The position numbers and the translations under genes are program-made. Below, piece after piece: positions 10,488-21,448 of a stretch of 64,000 nt of DNA. Below the pieces are notes generated by a model, which was not told where the DNA came from, did no database searches, and saw only the letters and a list, made by a program, of their open reading frames with translations. Source of the stretch: Polytrichum commune (taxonomy: Eukaryota > Streptophyta > Polytrichopsida > Polytrichales > Polytrichaceae); contig OX485806.1 of assembly GCA_950295325.1 (NCBI GenBank), positions 38,194,001 to 38,258,000 on the forward strand, written 5' to 3'. The stretch's first letter is position 1; the number at the start of each line of letters is the position of its first letter.

Positions 10488-10859
10488 CTAATCGCACCAT
10501 TCCTTAATATGGTACGTGGATGGCTTCATGTGCTTCGGCCGCTTCAGAAAGATTTTGGGATAGGTGTGAGACCAATTTCTGGCTATCGCCCAGCTGAATG
10601 AGGCAATTTTCGAAATCTGATGATAATCATCTGGCAATTCGACTGTACCTGGCGTAGGAGAGCGACAGTTGGCGGCTATTGGCGTCAAGAATTGGTTATC
10701 GCCTCCAACCGTCTCCTCCTCCTTCGTCGTCATAAGGAGGAGGTGAGCCAGAAGAAGGCAGGCTATTTCCCCAGCGTAGAAATTTGACGTAGTCTCCCAG
10801 TTTAGCAATAGGCTTAGCGACATCAGATCTCTGTGATAGAGTCTGAGGGCTATTAACAA
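10488..10859 (-). other. Possible 5' extension of island gene 1, separated by an in-frame TAG
   Basis: An open stretch ends at TAG (10488-10490) and lies in the same frame as the ATG at 10472. Its last 50 residues (IARNWSHTYPKIFLKRP, MKPSTYHIKEW) look protein-like and the rest is doubtful. It may be former coding sequence cut off by a nonsense change, or 5' untranslated sequence. No domain was recognised. Confidence 0.3.
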
Positions 10860-11880
10860 CTCTGAGATGGAGCAGTAGCAATAGGCGTAGAAGAACTGAG
10901 TGATTCAGTCTTTGGCAATATACATTTTTGCATAAGTGAAGTATTATCTTGATGAGCAATAATCTGGTTGTTTGTGTGATGCAAGTTTGATAGCGGTATC
11001 GTCAGTGTTGAATGTGAGTGCTTTGATGTAAGCAAATGGAGTCTCGAGTAATGGCAGTAAAATGTGTATGTTTTGATCTGAAAGTAAGTCATGAGGGCGA
11101 GTAGACATTGTAATAATCTGGCGATAGGCCGAGAGAGAGAAATGTGATTGAGTCAAGGACTCAGAGAAGGCAAAGCCTGTTGAGGCAATAGTCTTTCTGA
11201 GGTAAAGACGTAGTTGTATGCCGGAAGGGCAATAGGCTGTAAGGTCCGAAAGCGGACATATCAGCAAGTAGTCAATTTGGTGAAGAATGTCATATTCTTG
11301 GCAAGCGGCCATGGAGTAAAGTCTGAGTGTGTGAGAGTGTTAAGTCTAATATGAGTGGACGAAGTTTGAGCAGGCGATAAGCTGCAAGATAATCACTTAC
11401 CCTGTGAAAGGGAAGTGAAGACAGACAAACGGCATTCTTGGCCATATTCTGTAGCCGTTTGTAAAGAGGCATGACCGCTAAAGGGTCAAGACGGAAGTAA
11501 CTCCCATGAGGGAGATGAAGGGGCAATTGGCCTAGAGTAAACTCTGTGGCGATAAAAAGAGAAGGTGGAGTCTAAGAGAAGCCTGAGATGGACAGGGCTA
11601 TCGCCGAGAGCAATTGATGGGCCATAGCCAGAGCAAAGTAGTCTGAGGGCTATAGGCATTACCAGAGAGAGAGAGAGAGGCAGAGGAAATTACCCTAAGA
11701 GGGGATATCGCCTGGTAACAAAATAATGACTATTGCCAGCCACTAAAGAGAGAGAAAATGAGGGTTGACGTAAGCCATGACTACAGAGTCAGACTGAGAG
11801 AAGAAGCAGACCTTACCCTGTGAGATAAGATTATTGGCTTGCAACTATTGTGAATGATAGAAACTTATTAATCAAAGGTT
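10560..11880. repeat. Non-coding stretch rich in a GGCRATAG / CTATYGCC word
   Basis: About 18 occurrences of variants of GGC(A/G)ATAG or its complement occur in 1.3 kb (for example near 10582, 10673, 10697, 10806, 10875, 11113, 11189, 11230, 11373, 11548, 11600, 11704). They are often linked to 'gtctgag'. Both strands are used and spacing is irregular. This is far above chance for a 6-8-mer. Short open frames here are not supported as genes. It could be a promoter/leader region of island gene 1 or an old degenerate satellite. Confidence 0.5.
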
Positions 11881-12344
11881 ATAGCCTGATAAATTTATAC
11901 ATATCTAATGTATTGACGGAATGGATATTCTTTGAGATGTATCACCAGGTCTATCGAAGATGGCGGTGATGGTTACAGTCTTTTGAAGAGTTGCCGATGA
12001 ATGGAAGTAAGTATAATTGAAATTAATTTGAATTACATGCAAAGCATAATTCATCACAAATAAAGACGAAGATGGTTACTCAAAAGACGTTGCCCCGGAC
12101 ATGTTGTCCTGCCTATGAGTTACTTGACAACTTGCCAAGCTATTGAGCTTCACGACTGAAATAGGTCAAAGACATAGAGTGATAGAAACTTTCCCTGAAG
12201 ATAGGACGGAATCACTCATGACCAAGGAAGTACAAAGGAACCATAAGAGTGGAGAATAGGTGGAATAATGAAGGAATGAAGGAAGAAAGACCCTAAAATG
12301 TTATTAAGAACCTTAATCCAATGTGGCATTAACCCTTATAGACA
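11881..12344. other. Non-coding spacer between island genes 1 and 2
   Basis: No gene, RNA or repeat was recognised. It lies downstream of the stop of island gene 2 and probably includes its 3' untranslated region. Confidence 0.4.
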
Positions 12345-12743
12345 CTATCTCAGTCTTCCTGGAGACTTTGTTCCCTGGGTTTTGTTGTTTTGAGTCATAG
12401 CAAAAAACTTACTACAATAGGGCAGAGTTCTTCTAGGAGTTTCTAGAAGAATGTGCTTTGTTGCCCTGTACAGCTCCAAGTCCATCAATCCTTGGAGGGG
12501 ACGAAAGAACTCTCGCAGGATTGGTGGTACCTTAACTTTTGAGTCGCTCTTGTAGGTGTTCTCCGTATCTAGATTGACAAGGTCGCCGTTGTTGTGGGCA
12601 TCGAAAAGTCGCAACCATATTGACCACGTCTCTTCTATTGTAGTGATGAGCTTGAGTTCGCCTTTTAATTCATGCATTGTTTTCATGCTGCTTGTCTTCA
12701 TGTCTATACTCGAGAACTTTGTCAATATGACATTGCTGAATGT

Positions 12744-12875
12744 CTGCAAGAGGCACGAATTGCAAGAAATCAGAACATTGAATTCAGTACAGATTAAATT
12801 CAAATATTTGAATCAATGGGAGGAGAAGGGCCACATTTACAGACGCACGTCCGTAAATCTATTTGAATAACATAC
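12744..12875 (-). other. Intron of island gene 2 containing a palindrome
   Basis: The donor GTATGT (12875) and acceptor CTTGCAG (ending 12744) give a phase-0 join. The 132-bp intron holds the 22-bp palindrome at 12836-12857, 18 nt from the donor. Confidence 0.7.
12836..12857. repeat. Island palindrome copy 6
   Basis: A 22-bp dyad, arms TTTAC(A)GACG and CGTCCGTAAA, with one mismatched pair and an altered centre. It lies in the intron of island gene 2. Confidence 0.85.
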
Positions 12876-14220
12876 CTGCCATTTTGGGTTCTTCACGACA
12901 GCATTATCTCTTTTTTGGGGGGGACATTTATGCTCCACCCACAAGGTCCTCCCAACCACGATGTTGGCTGCCCATGAAGCCTCGAACTGCCTCACTTTAT
13001 TCCCCTGGTTCATGAAGGCAGATATTGCTATGAGTTGGTTCGAGTCCTTGGAATGCACGACGAATGCCTTCGAATATCGGATTGTCTCCTTTAATGGGCT
13101 TTTCCACTCGTCGTCTTCAAGGAGAGCTTTTGCAGCCATTACACTATGTTGGCCGTCGACAATGTAGAACTCTCCATTCTTGAGAATCGGCCAATTTTTT
13201 TCGTTGATTTCAACGATAGGATCCTTTGGTGTCACACAAATGGTCTGCCTGTCAAACTTGGGGTTGTTCATGATGTTGTTCATTTGCCACCATACCCCGC
13301 TTTCTTCTTTTGCTTCTGCTATTCATACTTTCGGTGCCCTTGTGGCATTTGTAGACGTCTACTTCGAAAGTAAAATACCTGCCAAGGGGCCAACATCCCT
13401 TCGTCTTCTCATCGAACTCTTGGAATATTTTTGTTGAGAGTTCAGTGTCAGGGCGTTGACCCTTTTTGAGGAATGGAGCGATAGTCAGTGTAGAGCTGAC
13501 ATCCAGACCCTCTGTTAGTCCAGAGTCCATCTGCGAGTGAGAGCATTTATTCGCCTGTCTGCTCCCTCTTGATGCACCACTCTGCGAGGGCTTTGAAGAT
13601 TCCGGCACTGGTTTAGGCACACGCTTGGGCCGTTCAAGAACGACTTGTTTTTTCTTCTCTTTCCCCTTTCTGGCCTCTAGCAAGGCTCCATTTACTCTTG
13701 TTACATTGTTCAAGAGTCGTCCAAGCCGCTTACCCGTCCAAGGTGCATTGCATGCATAGTCTTGGAACTCCGTCTGGAGATTGAAGCAAGCCGCATCTGT
13801 ACTAGCATTTTCACACTTATTTTTGTTGAAGGGGTGGTAGGATTCGTGCAAAATGAAAGTGACCCGATCTTCTTTCTTCTCAAGGTCTATTACTACATAA
13901 TCCCCTTGTGCCACTGCACACTCTACTGTCCACGATATAAGCTTTATCCACTTCTCAGCTTCATCTATGTCTGTCTTCATTTGATATGCAAATCTAAGCA
14001 CAAATATTTATTTCTCGTCATTTTCTACCAGTACTGTCCAATTATCCACAATTTCATCTTGTGGCTTGTAATGGTCGTTGGGACTTATGTCTTTGATGAC
14101 TTCTGGTAGCGGAGGAATGAGAGCTTCTGCGAACATCTCAATTGCATGTCTCTTTTTAGATGCCATCTGCAAATGATAAGATAGATAAGTTAGAATTCTT
14201 GGCAAAAGATATAGATCATA

Positions 14221-14244
14221 CTTTACGAACGCGCGTTCGTAAAG
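14221..14244. repeat. Island palindrome copy 7 (symmetric variant)
   Basis: Perfect 24-bp dyad with core TACGAACGCGCGTTCGTA. Compared with the consensus, both arms changed together (GGAC to GAAC and GTCC to GTTC). It lies in the leader intron upstream of the ATG of island gene 2. Confidence 0.9.
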
Positions 14245-14346
14245 TTTTGCAAATTTTCTCAATTACATTTTTTGATCCAAATGAAAAGATACATTTCTTC
14301 CAAATACGCATAACGCGTATATTATATACTCAAATATCTCTATAAG

Positions 14347-14366
14347 TTACGGACGCGCGTCCGTAA
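14347..14366. repeat. Island palindrome copy 8
   Basis: Perfect 20-bp dyad TTACGGACGCGCGTCCGTAA in the leader intron region of island gene 2. Confidence 0.9.
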
Positions 14367-14500
14367 ACTTCGCAAAGATAGTATGGTGGTAAATATCAAT
14401 GTATTCAAGTTACGGTTAATATTTTTTTTTTTTGAGAGTCTTGTTTCTCACCTACATATATTTTTTGAGAGTCTTGTTTCTCACCTACACAAAGATCCAC

Positions 14501-14530
14501 AAAGTTTACGGACGCGCGTCCGTAAACTTT
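14501..14530. repeat. Island palindrome copy 9 (30 bp, perfect)
   Basis: Perfect 30-bp dyad: AAAG + TTTACGGACGC and its complement. One of the two longest copies. Confidence 0.95.
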
Positions 14531-14635
14531 GAGTATTATAAAGGCTATTTTAATATGCCTAATATTACAATATTTGGCTTCGTTTGCGTAATATGCGGTT
14601 TGAGAGTCTTGTTTGTCACCTACACAAAGATCCAC

Positions 14636-14665
14636 AAAGTTTACGGACGCGCGTCCGTAAACTTT
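14636..14665. repeat. Island palindrome copy 10 (30 bp, perfect)
   Basis: Identical to the copy at 14501-14530, within the second unit of the 135-bp tandem duplication. Confidence 0.95.
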
Positions 14666-15027
14666 GAGGATTATAAAGGCTATTGTAATATTTGCGTATT
14701 CCAATGTTTTCATTAATGCTCCGTGTTTTTCGGGACTTTACCTTGTCGTCCAATATGGTTTTGCCCTCCAAATAAGAATGCAATCTTACTTCACTGCAAT
14801 AGCAAACACTGCACTGCAGATTGACAACATAAGGCACTTTCAGAACACTGACATGTCCATAACTAAATGATTCTTAGAATGTAGCCATAGACAAAGTACT
14901 AAACAAATTCATAATTCCTTGAAACTAGAATCTCACATGCTCTCATGCTAACCTTAAGCCCTAAACCACAACAACCCAAAATTGCAATCATACAAAATGC
15001 AATTGCAATGTTCTAAAAAACTTACCT

Positions 15028-15084
15028 TTCTAGAGTGTTTGCTCCTAAACCACAACTAGCTGCTCCTGGTGCAGCTAATACCAA
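15028..15084 (-). other. Possible leader exon of island gene 2
   Basis: It is bounded by an acceptor TTTGCAG (ending about 15085) and a donor AAAG|GTAAGT (about 15027). The 57-bp exon would be spliced toward the ATG exon at 14166. Coding potential is unclear; it is probably 5' untranslated. Confidence 0.4.
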
Positions 15085-15477
15085 CTGCAAATGAACAATA
15101 AATTTGAGGTCAGAAACCTCTAGTAATTCAATGTGCACATGCATGATTCAACATTGAGAACTACTCAAAAAAAGTTGCTCATAAATCAGATTCATGCAAC
15201 ACAAGTGAAAGGAAACTATTGATTTGTATGCAAAAAATATAATGAACTACATGGTGAAGCTACAACTGAAACCCTAATGAGCAACATCTGAAACACTAAT
15301 TACCCTTGTAACAACTGAAATCAACAACTGAAAATAACCTAATGAGCAGTAGCAAGCAACAATGAGCATCCTAATGATCTAATGAGCAACAAGCAAGCAA
15401 GTAGCAAGCAGAACTTACTAATGAGCTAATGAGCTAATGAGCTAATGAGCAGCAAACAAGGAGAACTTACTCTAGCT

Positions 15478-15491
15478 CTGACGCGCGTCAG
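15478..15491. repeat. Island palindrome copy 11 (short symmetric variant)
   Basis: Perfect 14-bp dyad CTGACGCGCGTCAG. The GACGCGCGTC core is kept but both flanks changed symmetrically. It lies beside a donor-like GTAAGT at the end of the purine/pyrimidine leader. Confidence 0.7.
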
Positions 15492-15514
15492 CAATTGACC
15501 AGCAAGAATGGGTT

Positions 15515-15770
15515 TTGAATTGTAAGGAAAGAGAAGCAATATCAGCAAGAGAAGCAAGAGAAGAGAGAGAAGAAAGTGAAGATAAGCAAGAGAAACAAGA
15601 GAGGAAAGAGAAGATAAGCAAGAGAAGGAAGCAAAAGCAAGAGAAGGAAAGCAAAAGCAAGAGAAGGAAACAAGAGAGGAAAGAGAAGATGAGCAAGAGA
15701 AACAATAGAAACAAGAGCCGCAAGAGAAGGAAGCAAAAGCGCGAAGAGGAGGGCAAAAGGGAGCTGGTGC
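15515..15770. repeat. Purine-only-like tract, AAGAGAAGCAAGAG family
   Basis: A 250-bp stretch is almost entirely purine on the plus strand with occasional C, built from imperfect 'aagagaaggaagcaaaagc' units. Its open frames in several registers are composition artefacts. On the minus strand it would be a CT-rich leader, common in plant 5' untranslated regions. Confidence 0.75.
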
Positions 15771-15990
15771 ACTTTGAAACCCTATAACCCTAAAGCAAGA
15801 GAAGCAAAAGCAAAGTAGAAGGAAAAGAAGCAAGAGAGGATAGAGAAGGAAAGGAAAGGCACGAAGAGCGAGGGCGAAAGGGAGCTAGAGTACTTGGAAC
15901 CCTAAAACAATGGCGTGCCTCCACGTGTCCCTACCCCAAACGTCGCGCCCAATCGCCGGCCTATACCCTTACGTGGCATCACCCTACTGG
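15771..15990 (-). promoter_or_regulatory. Predicted promoter/leader start of island gene 2
   Basis: Telo-box elements AAACCCTA (15777-15784) and AACCCTAAA (15786-15794, 15898-15906) and a CACGTG G-box (15922-15927) cluster just upstream of the CT-rich leader read on the minus strand. The module 'cgaagag..gagggc.aaagggagct' through 'aaccctaaa' is duplicated (about 15740-15794 and 15860-15906). No TATA box is obvious. Inferred from motif clustering only. Confidence 0.45.
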
Positions 15991-15999
15991 TCTATATTT

Positions 16000-18900
16000 G
16001 GTATTGAAATAGGGGTTTAATTTATACTTAGTTCGGTGATTTTATTATCATATTATGTCATAATAACATCTTATGTTTATGCTAAGGCAAGTTAAAAGTC
16101 ACACTAAATGTCACTCTAAATATAAAATGAGCCATCTCGTTGCCTCTTCTCTTCACTTTTGATAATGAGTGAAATATTCATACGAGCTCTAGAAAGTATT
16201 CATTATTTTAGGAAATTATAGGGTGTGAGGTTGAGTAAATTATTATGTCATTGTCAACAATTAAATGACATCAATAATAATAATAATATCATTTTGGAAC
16301 TCCAAACAATGAGAGAAACTAACTACAATTTCTAGTGTGGCCTCTATGGAGAGTGGGGGAGCACCTTTCATTAAAACCTAGAATCACGTGCGTTCACTGC
16401 ATACTCTAAAAACCCCTTAATATATACAAGTTATTTTTTGTGAAATGAAGTAATACACATACAATTGCAACAATAAATATACAAGCGACAATATGTATAC
16501 ACAAAAAAACATCCATTCATATATATTAGTCATTACTCGGGGGGGCAGTGTGTTAAAAAGATAAGGATATAGGGGGGTATTACTTTCAATTCTCTTATTT
16601 TTTTCACATGCTATCATTATATGAATTTCTACTTTGGGTTAATAGAAAAATGGCTTGCATTACTTATAATTCCAAATTACCTATTATTCCATACCCTATA
16701 CTACTTTAAAGATGTCTAGTGCCATTTTTGATACCCTATATTACTCTTAAGTCCATTTATAATTTTTTGCCCCCATGTTTTTAAAATACCCTATCATTTG
16801 TTTGCACGTATATTGCTACTCCAACCAATGACTGCCCCCCCCCCCCGAGAGTCATTAACATAAGTATACAAATGCAATTATTGTCTCTAAGTCTACCATG
16901 AAATGATCAATAAGATCATATGTCCACTTGTTGTTAGCCCCTTTTGATACCAACATAAACCAATCTCCACGTTTGATGGACGGTCCATCAAGTCAAATGG
17001 ATCCCTATACTCCACCCAACGATTACCAAACTTCCTCCGCATCTTATAAACTCTCCCAACAAACCAAACCTTATGAAAACTTATCCAATATGAACACTTA
17101 TGATATATAGTATAGTAACAATACCATACAAGTACAATTATTGTATACTTTTTAAGGGCCTTCCATGTATGTACGTAACTATAAATTATAACATGTATAC
17201 CATATGTATATGCAATACGGCAAGGTTCAAATCAATACCCCTCCTGTGCACTCACGTATAACTCGTACATGTTTAGTACAGTGCACCCCCCGAGCTATGG
17301 AGGGGACTCTATATTTCGAGAATAGTAATAATATTCAATAAAAGGATGTCTTGTTGATTAACTTCAGTATAAGAATTCTTTTTCTTCTCAAAGGTGGGAT
17401 TCAAATGCAATTGGGGCAATATACCAATTGGCCACAAATTCTCATGAAACTTTGCCAAGAAATACTTGTGAATCCCTCAATTATCGCAATAAGTTGTGAA
17501 ATGCAATTAACAAAACCGAAACATCGAGATATGGGGTGAATTCATATGCTTGTAATACCTTAAACAACATTACGGATTAATTCAATCCCTCCACACATAG
17601 GTCTAAGCTTGTATTAAAACAAAATGCATGGGTATGTGTTGAATGTACATCCCTCTTGTACATTAAACAACCTTTCGGATCCATCCAATCCTTCCACACA
17701 TAGGCCTCAACTTGTATTATCGCTTATAAGTAGTAGCAAACTTGTTTATATTTGGAGTTTTCTTTCGGTGGTGAGTTGTGTTTAGGACTCGATTATAGAA
17801 TACCAATATATGATCTTCAAAACCTTTCATCAAAAGTATACGTTTAAAGCAAATGGTTTAAAGCCAAAGAAAGATTTAAAAAAATGAAAGGTAAGGTTGC
17901 CCCTAAATTTGCTTCACATTTGAAATGTTTATGGTTTTATTTTACAAAATTTAAAGGCAGTCATATAGTTTTGAATTACTTCCACTTAAGGCTACACATG
18001 TATTGGGAGTTATTCAGTTAACCATGCGTACCGTATGTCGTCGTGTTTGTTCAGGGGTGGGCGGTTAGAGGGTATAGGGTATAGGGTATAGTGTTTAGGG
18101 TTTAGGATTTAGGGTACCACGTATGAACTAATGAGAGTATCCCCCTTCTGTCACCAACTTAAAATTGCTTGCCTTTATAATATTTGGATACCCTACCCTC
18201 CCCTTCGCTCCATTATGCTTTGTTGGGCTCATAATGTTACTTAGAACAACAACTGCTATTGTTTGAGTCATTACTGTAGATAATGTACATGGGGTACTAA
18301 AAATTGTTTTTTGTCTCACGTATAGTACATTAAGAATGCTAGTATTATGTTTTTTGAAATAAATGTTGATGTATTGAAGGGGGCCCTAAGGTTAAGAGAG
18401 GAAATTGAGAATATTGATTTTAAAGCACCCATAGTACCTATGACAATAGATGTGCTATTTTCATAGCATCTAGGCGCTCAAAGTTTGTGTACGTATTAAT
18501 ACAATAATTATGTATGGGTGTGTAAAAGTGGGTAAATTAAACGGGTTGGATGGTAGGGTGGTGGCAAATGTAATTACTAGTTTAAATGCTAGATGAGAGG
18601 AGATAACATGATATTGGAGTGAATATCATTACATCGTATGCAAAACAATAAAATAGATGCTAGTTTAATTTTGAATGACACGTATTTTTATACTCCATGT
18701 ATTATTGTTGTTGTTGTGGTTGATGTTTCACACGACACTATAATTTTCTGTCTCCTAGTTCTACAATGACCTCTCAATATTAGGTACTTCAATATTATAA
18801 ACCACCCCTCAACAATGTTCAATGCTCATATATTATTAGCCTATTTTCTTTGTTGTCCACCATAAATACGTAGATGCCTTTTGCTTTGTCATTATGTGGA

Positions 18901-19330
18901 CTCATCGTCTATGCATGTTGTCCACTATGAATACACATTCCATTGTAAGGCTGGCACACGGAATGTAGTAATGTTAGGTTTTTATTTATAGGACGTAGTT
19001 GGTGGCTAGTATCCTATGTTGGAAAACGGATCCAAGGGAAACGATCAGTACTTAAGGGGACACCCCTCCACCAAGGGACTCTTTTTGCATCTCAGATGTG
19101 GGTTGCGCTGCTTGGACCCTTGTAGTGTTCTGGATGTTTATTTCGTGCAGGTACAGATCCTATTGCAATGGACCTTTTATACCCTAAACACTAAATTCCA
19201 AGCCATAAACCCATTAGTGGAGCCAATTTTTATGTGGATTGCACTGTCTAGATCCTTATAGTGATGATTTTTGTTTATGGCAAGTATCGTTCCTGGTGAA
19301 ATGGTCCTATTATGACGCCGCAAATCACGG
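16000..19330. other. Central non-coding block of the island
   Basis: No gene was recognised. Contents include an AAT microsatellite (16271-16287), a C13 tract near 16836-16849, AT-rich DNA, and a run of 'gggtatag' and 'tttaggg' words at 18060-18115. A degenerate duplication is seen at about 19097-19180 and 19233-19313 ('gcgctg.ttgga.ccttgtagtg' type). The block separates the minus-strand genes from the plus-strand gene. Confidence 0.45.
18060..18115 (+). repeat. Short telomere-like interstitial array
   Basis: It contains GGGTATA three times, then GTTTAGGG, TTTAGGA and TTTAGGG. It resembles the plant telomere unit TTTAGGG but is short and degenerate. Not evidence of a chromosome end. Confidence 0.5.
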
Positions 19331-19365
19331 AGGTTTAGGGGTTTAGGGTACAGAGAGGTACAGAG

Positions 19366-19393
19366 AGGTTTACGGACGCGCGTCCGTAAACCT
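19366..19393. repeat. Island palindrome copy 12 (28 bp, perfect)
   Basis: A 28-bp perfect dyad (AGG + TTTACGGACGC and complement) upstream of island gene 3, next to a TTTAGGG-rich sequence. Confidence 0.95.
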
Positions 19394-19677
19394 GCAAACC
19401 TTTGGTTCCATACTTTTCACCATGTGTCATGTAGAATATTACATTGAGACTGTACGGTCAATGGAGGTATAAGATCCCTAAATCCTAAACTTACATCACC
19501 CTATGTGTCATAGTATAATATTTTGACATTGATAATACACAGTAGGAAGCGCGTATGTTAACCTCTTCTAATTCATAGTCGTCAGGCCTGGGTATACATG
19601 TCCGTGGCACCTGGACATCTTGGTTCCCTAAACCTCTGTGTGTCTTGGACAACACTGACTTTTGACATTCGGATGTT

Positions 19678-19695
19678 TGCGGACGCACGTCCGTA
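19678..19695. repeat. Island palindrome copy 13
   Basis: TGCGGACGCACGTCCGTA, imperfect at the ends and centre, upstream of island gene 3. Confidence 0.75.
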
Positions 19696-19760
19696 TACTC
19701 ATGTTGTATAGTTTGCGAAAACATTTGCGCATGATATTGACCTCTTTGACCACGAAGAGA

Positions 19761-19782
19761 TTTACGGGTGCGCGCCCATAAA
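19761..19782. repeat. Island palindrome copy 14
   Basis: TTTACGGGTGCGCGCCCATAAA, a diverged dyad that keeps the GCGC centre and GGG/CCC pairing (both arms altered). Upstream of island gene 3. Confidence 0.7.
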
Positions 19783-19880
19783 ACTGTCATGTTTTTGTTG
19801 TCTGGACCTTTCCGCCGACTATGAACAAACAAAGACATCTGTATGCGCGTGCTTGCACTGATAATGTTGTTACATGGAGA

Positions 19881-19902
19881 TATACGTATGCGCGTTCGTA
19901 TA
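19881..19902. repeat. Island palindrome copy 15
   Basis: TATACGTATGC joined to GCGTTCGTATA: outer TATACG/CGTATA pairing is intact and two internal pairs are mismatched. It lies 140 bp upstream of the start codon of island gene 3. Confidence 0.65.
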
Positions 19903-21448
19903 CCAATGTGTCTTTGTTTCCAGGTCATGAAATCCACTATTGTTCATATTGTGTTTCATTGATAATAAGCGTTAGGACTATCCATGACATTTATTGAATG
20001 GGATATTTTGACATACTCTTCATGTGGATCACTTGTAGTGGCCATGGATTCCAACGTCGGAGATAGTGCATTCGAGTTCTCTTCGGAAGCGTCAAGCTAT
20101 GCTAGCGAATTTGAAGGTGTCATGGAACATGAAACTACAATTGGTGTCACCAATGCAGAGGATGATTTCATACCACCATGTGAGGGTTATTCGCGGGAAC
20201 AATGGATTGATCTTGATGTTGTTATAATCAATGGATACGGCGTCCCCGTGGCCAATGGTGTTTGTAGGAACTCAAATCCTACGGACTGTATTGATGCAAA
20301 TCCCCTTGGGGAGGAAGATGTTGGGGTGTGCATTTTGAACTCCTTACATCCATTGGAAGTACCTCCTGGTTGGAGATTCTCTCTTCGTCGATGGCCATTG
20401 CGAAGTCTTTTTCACGATGGTGTCAATTTGTGGAATCATGCCCGTCGTTTTGAGGAAATACAAAAGGCTTTGTTCGCCGCAATGCGTCCTAGACAAGGTC
20501 GGCGTAAGTATGATTCCGTTCGCGTGCCCCGTGAACCCACGCAACGTCGTCGAGATCTAACATTGGGAGACACATCTATTAGGTCCGTAGCAACAAAGGA
20601 TTGTTGTACAAAAATGTGTTGCCAATTATTTCCCCGTGACAAAATCAAATCTTTGAGACAAGAGATGTGGCTTGCGGACTTTCGTATGCGATCTGCAAAG
20701 AAACTTGAAGTTCATCGCAACATGCACTTTGATGCCGAAGGTCGTAAGGTTGTGACCTTGGAAAATATAGAGGTATGCTGCACAGCATGGTACATTATAC
20801 ATGCAGTTTCAAAGGCAGATTTTTATAGGTTCCGGAACTACTCGCTGCAAGGACGGCGTTCTCGGTTCCATGGCAACTCTGGCACAAAGAAGCCCAGGGA
20901 GGCAACACTCCAAGCGGCTGCAACACTATCAACCATCATTATGCCATTAGCGGATGCGATGCCACACAAGACACGGACTCTGCCGTCGGGGGAAAATGTT
21001 GTCCAGATGGTTTTGCCTACAAGGACAAAATGGAAGAACATACTTATGGATGTTAATGAGATTGGCGAAAAGGCTGGATGTGGGCCGATTTCGTTGTCAA
21101 AATTGAGTGTGATCAAGAATCAAGAATTTGCAGAGTACATTACGAAGAGGCCTGGGGATAAGTTTGCCAAGTGTTCTGCTTGTGAGAAATACAAGGGCCT
21201 TCGAGATGCACATCCCATAGGGACTGAGTCGCACAATAGACATCAACGGAAATACATTGAGCATGTCAACAACCAAGAGGCACACCGTCAAGACTACTAC
21301 AAGAATCGCGCATTAATGATAATGAGGCCGAATGAGGTTTTGACAATCATTCATGACAAAATAGACCATGCGAAGACTGCGTGCCCTTGTTATGCACGGA
21401 AAATAAAGGCTACAGATGGATATTTCAAGCTCCCAATATATGTCACAG

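Larger units (their letters stand above)
12345..14166 (-). pseudogene. Island gene 2: ParB/DGQHR-like motif protein, frame interrupted
   Basis: The start ATG (14166) directly follows an acceptor TTTGCAG. The frame runs MASKKRHAIEMFAEALIPPL to a TAA at 14008-14010, then continues in the same frame (FAYQMKTDIDEAEKWIKLI) through a basic, Pro/Ser-rich linker. A one-base frame change in an A/G-rich stretch near 13300-13340 leads into an exon ending at 12876 (donor GTATGT). It contains PIVEIN and FYIVDGQHSVMAAKALL, which resembles the DG(x)HR-type motif of ParB-like or DGQHR (DndB-like) domains, with Ser in place of the usual Arg. The last exon (12743-12345) joins in phase: TFSNVILTKFSS to the stop. 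In bacteria such domains bind or modify DNA; the role here is inference. The interruptions suggest decay, or a missed intron near 14000. The 132-bp intron and the 5' leader introns carry island palindromes. Confidence 0.5.
14465..14700. repeat. Tandem duplication (about 135-bp period) carrying two palindromes
   Basis: Two copies of 'tgagagtcttgttt.tcacc' through 'actttgag.attataaaggctatt' lie 135 bp apart, each with a 30-bp perfect palindrome. A further partial repeat of the 5' word starts near 14437. The palindrome was copied as part of a larger unit here. Confidence 0.85.

Noticed and set aside
10853-11526. Several overlapping minus-strand open frames
   Set aside because: They overlap each other in different frames, show no motif, and lie in the GGCRATAG-rich non-coding stretch.
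15426-15833. Open frames rich in Leu/Phe/Ser or Lys/Arg/Glu
   Set aside because: Produced by the purine/pyrimidine tract; low complexity in every register.
18060-18115. Telomere end
   Set aside because: Only a few degenerate TTTAGGG/TATAGGG units, flanked by ordinary sequence on both sides.
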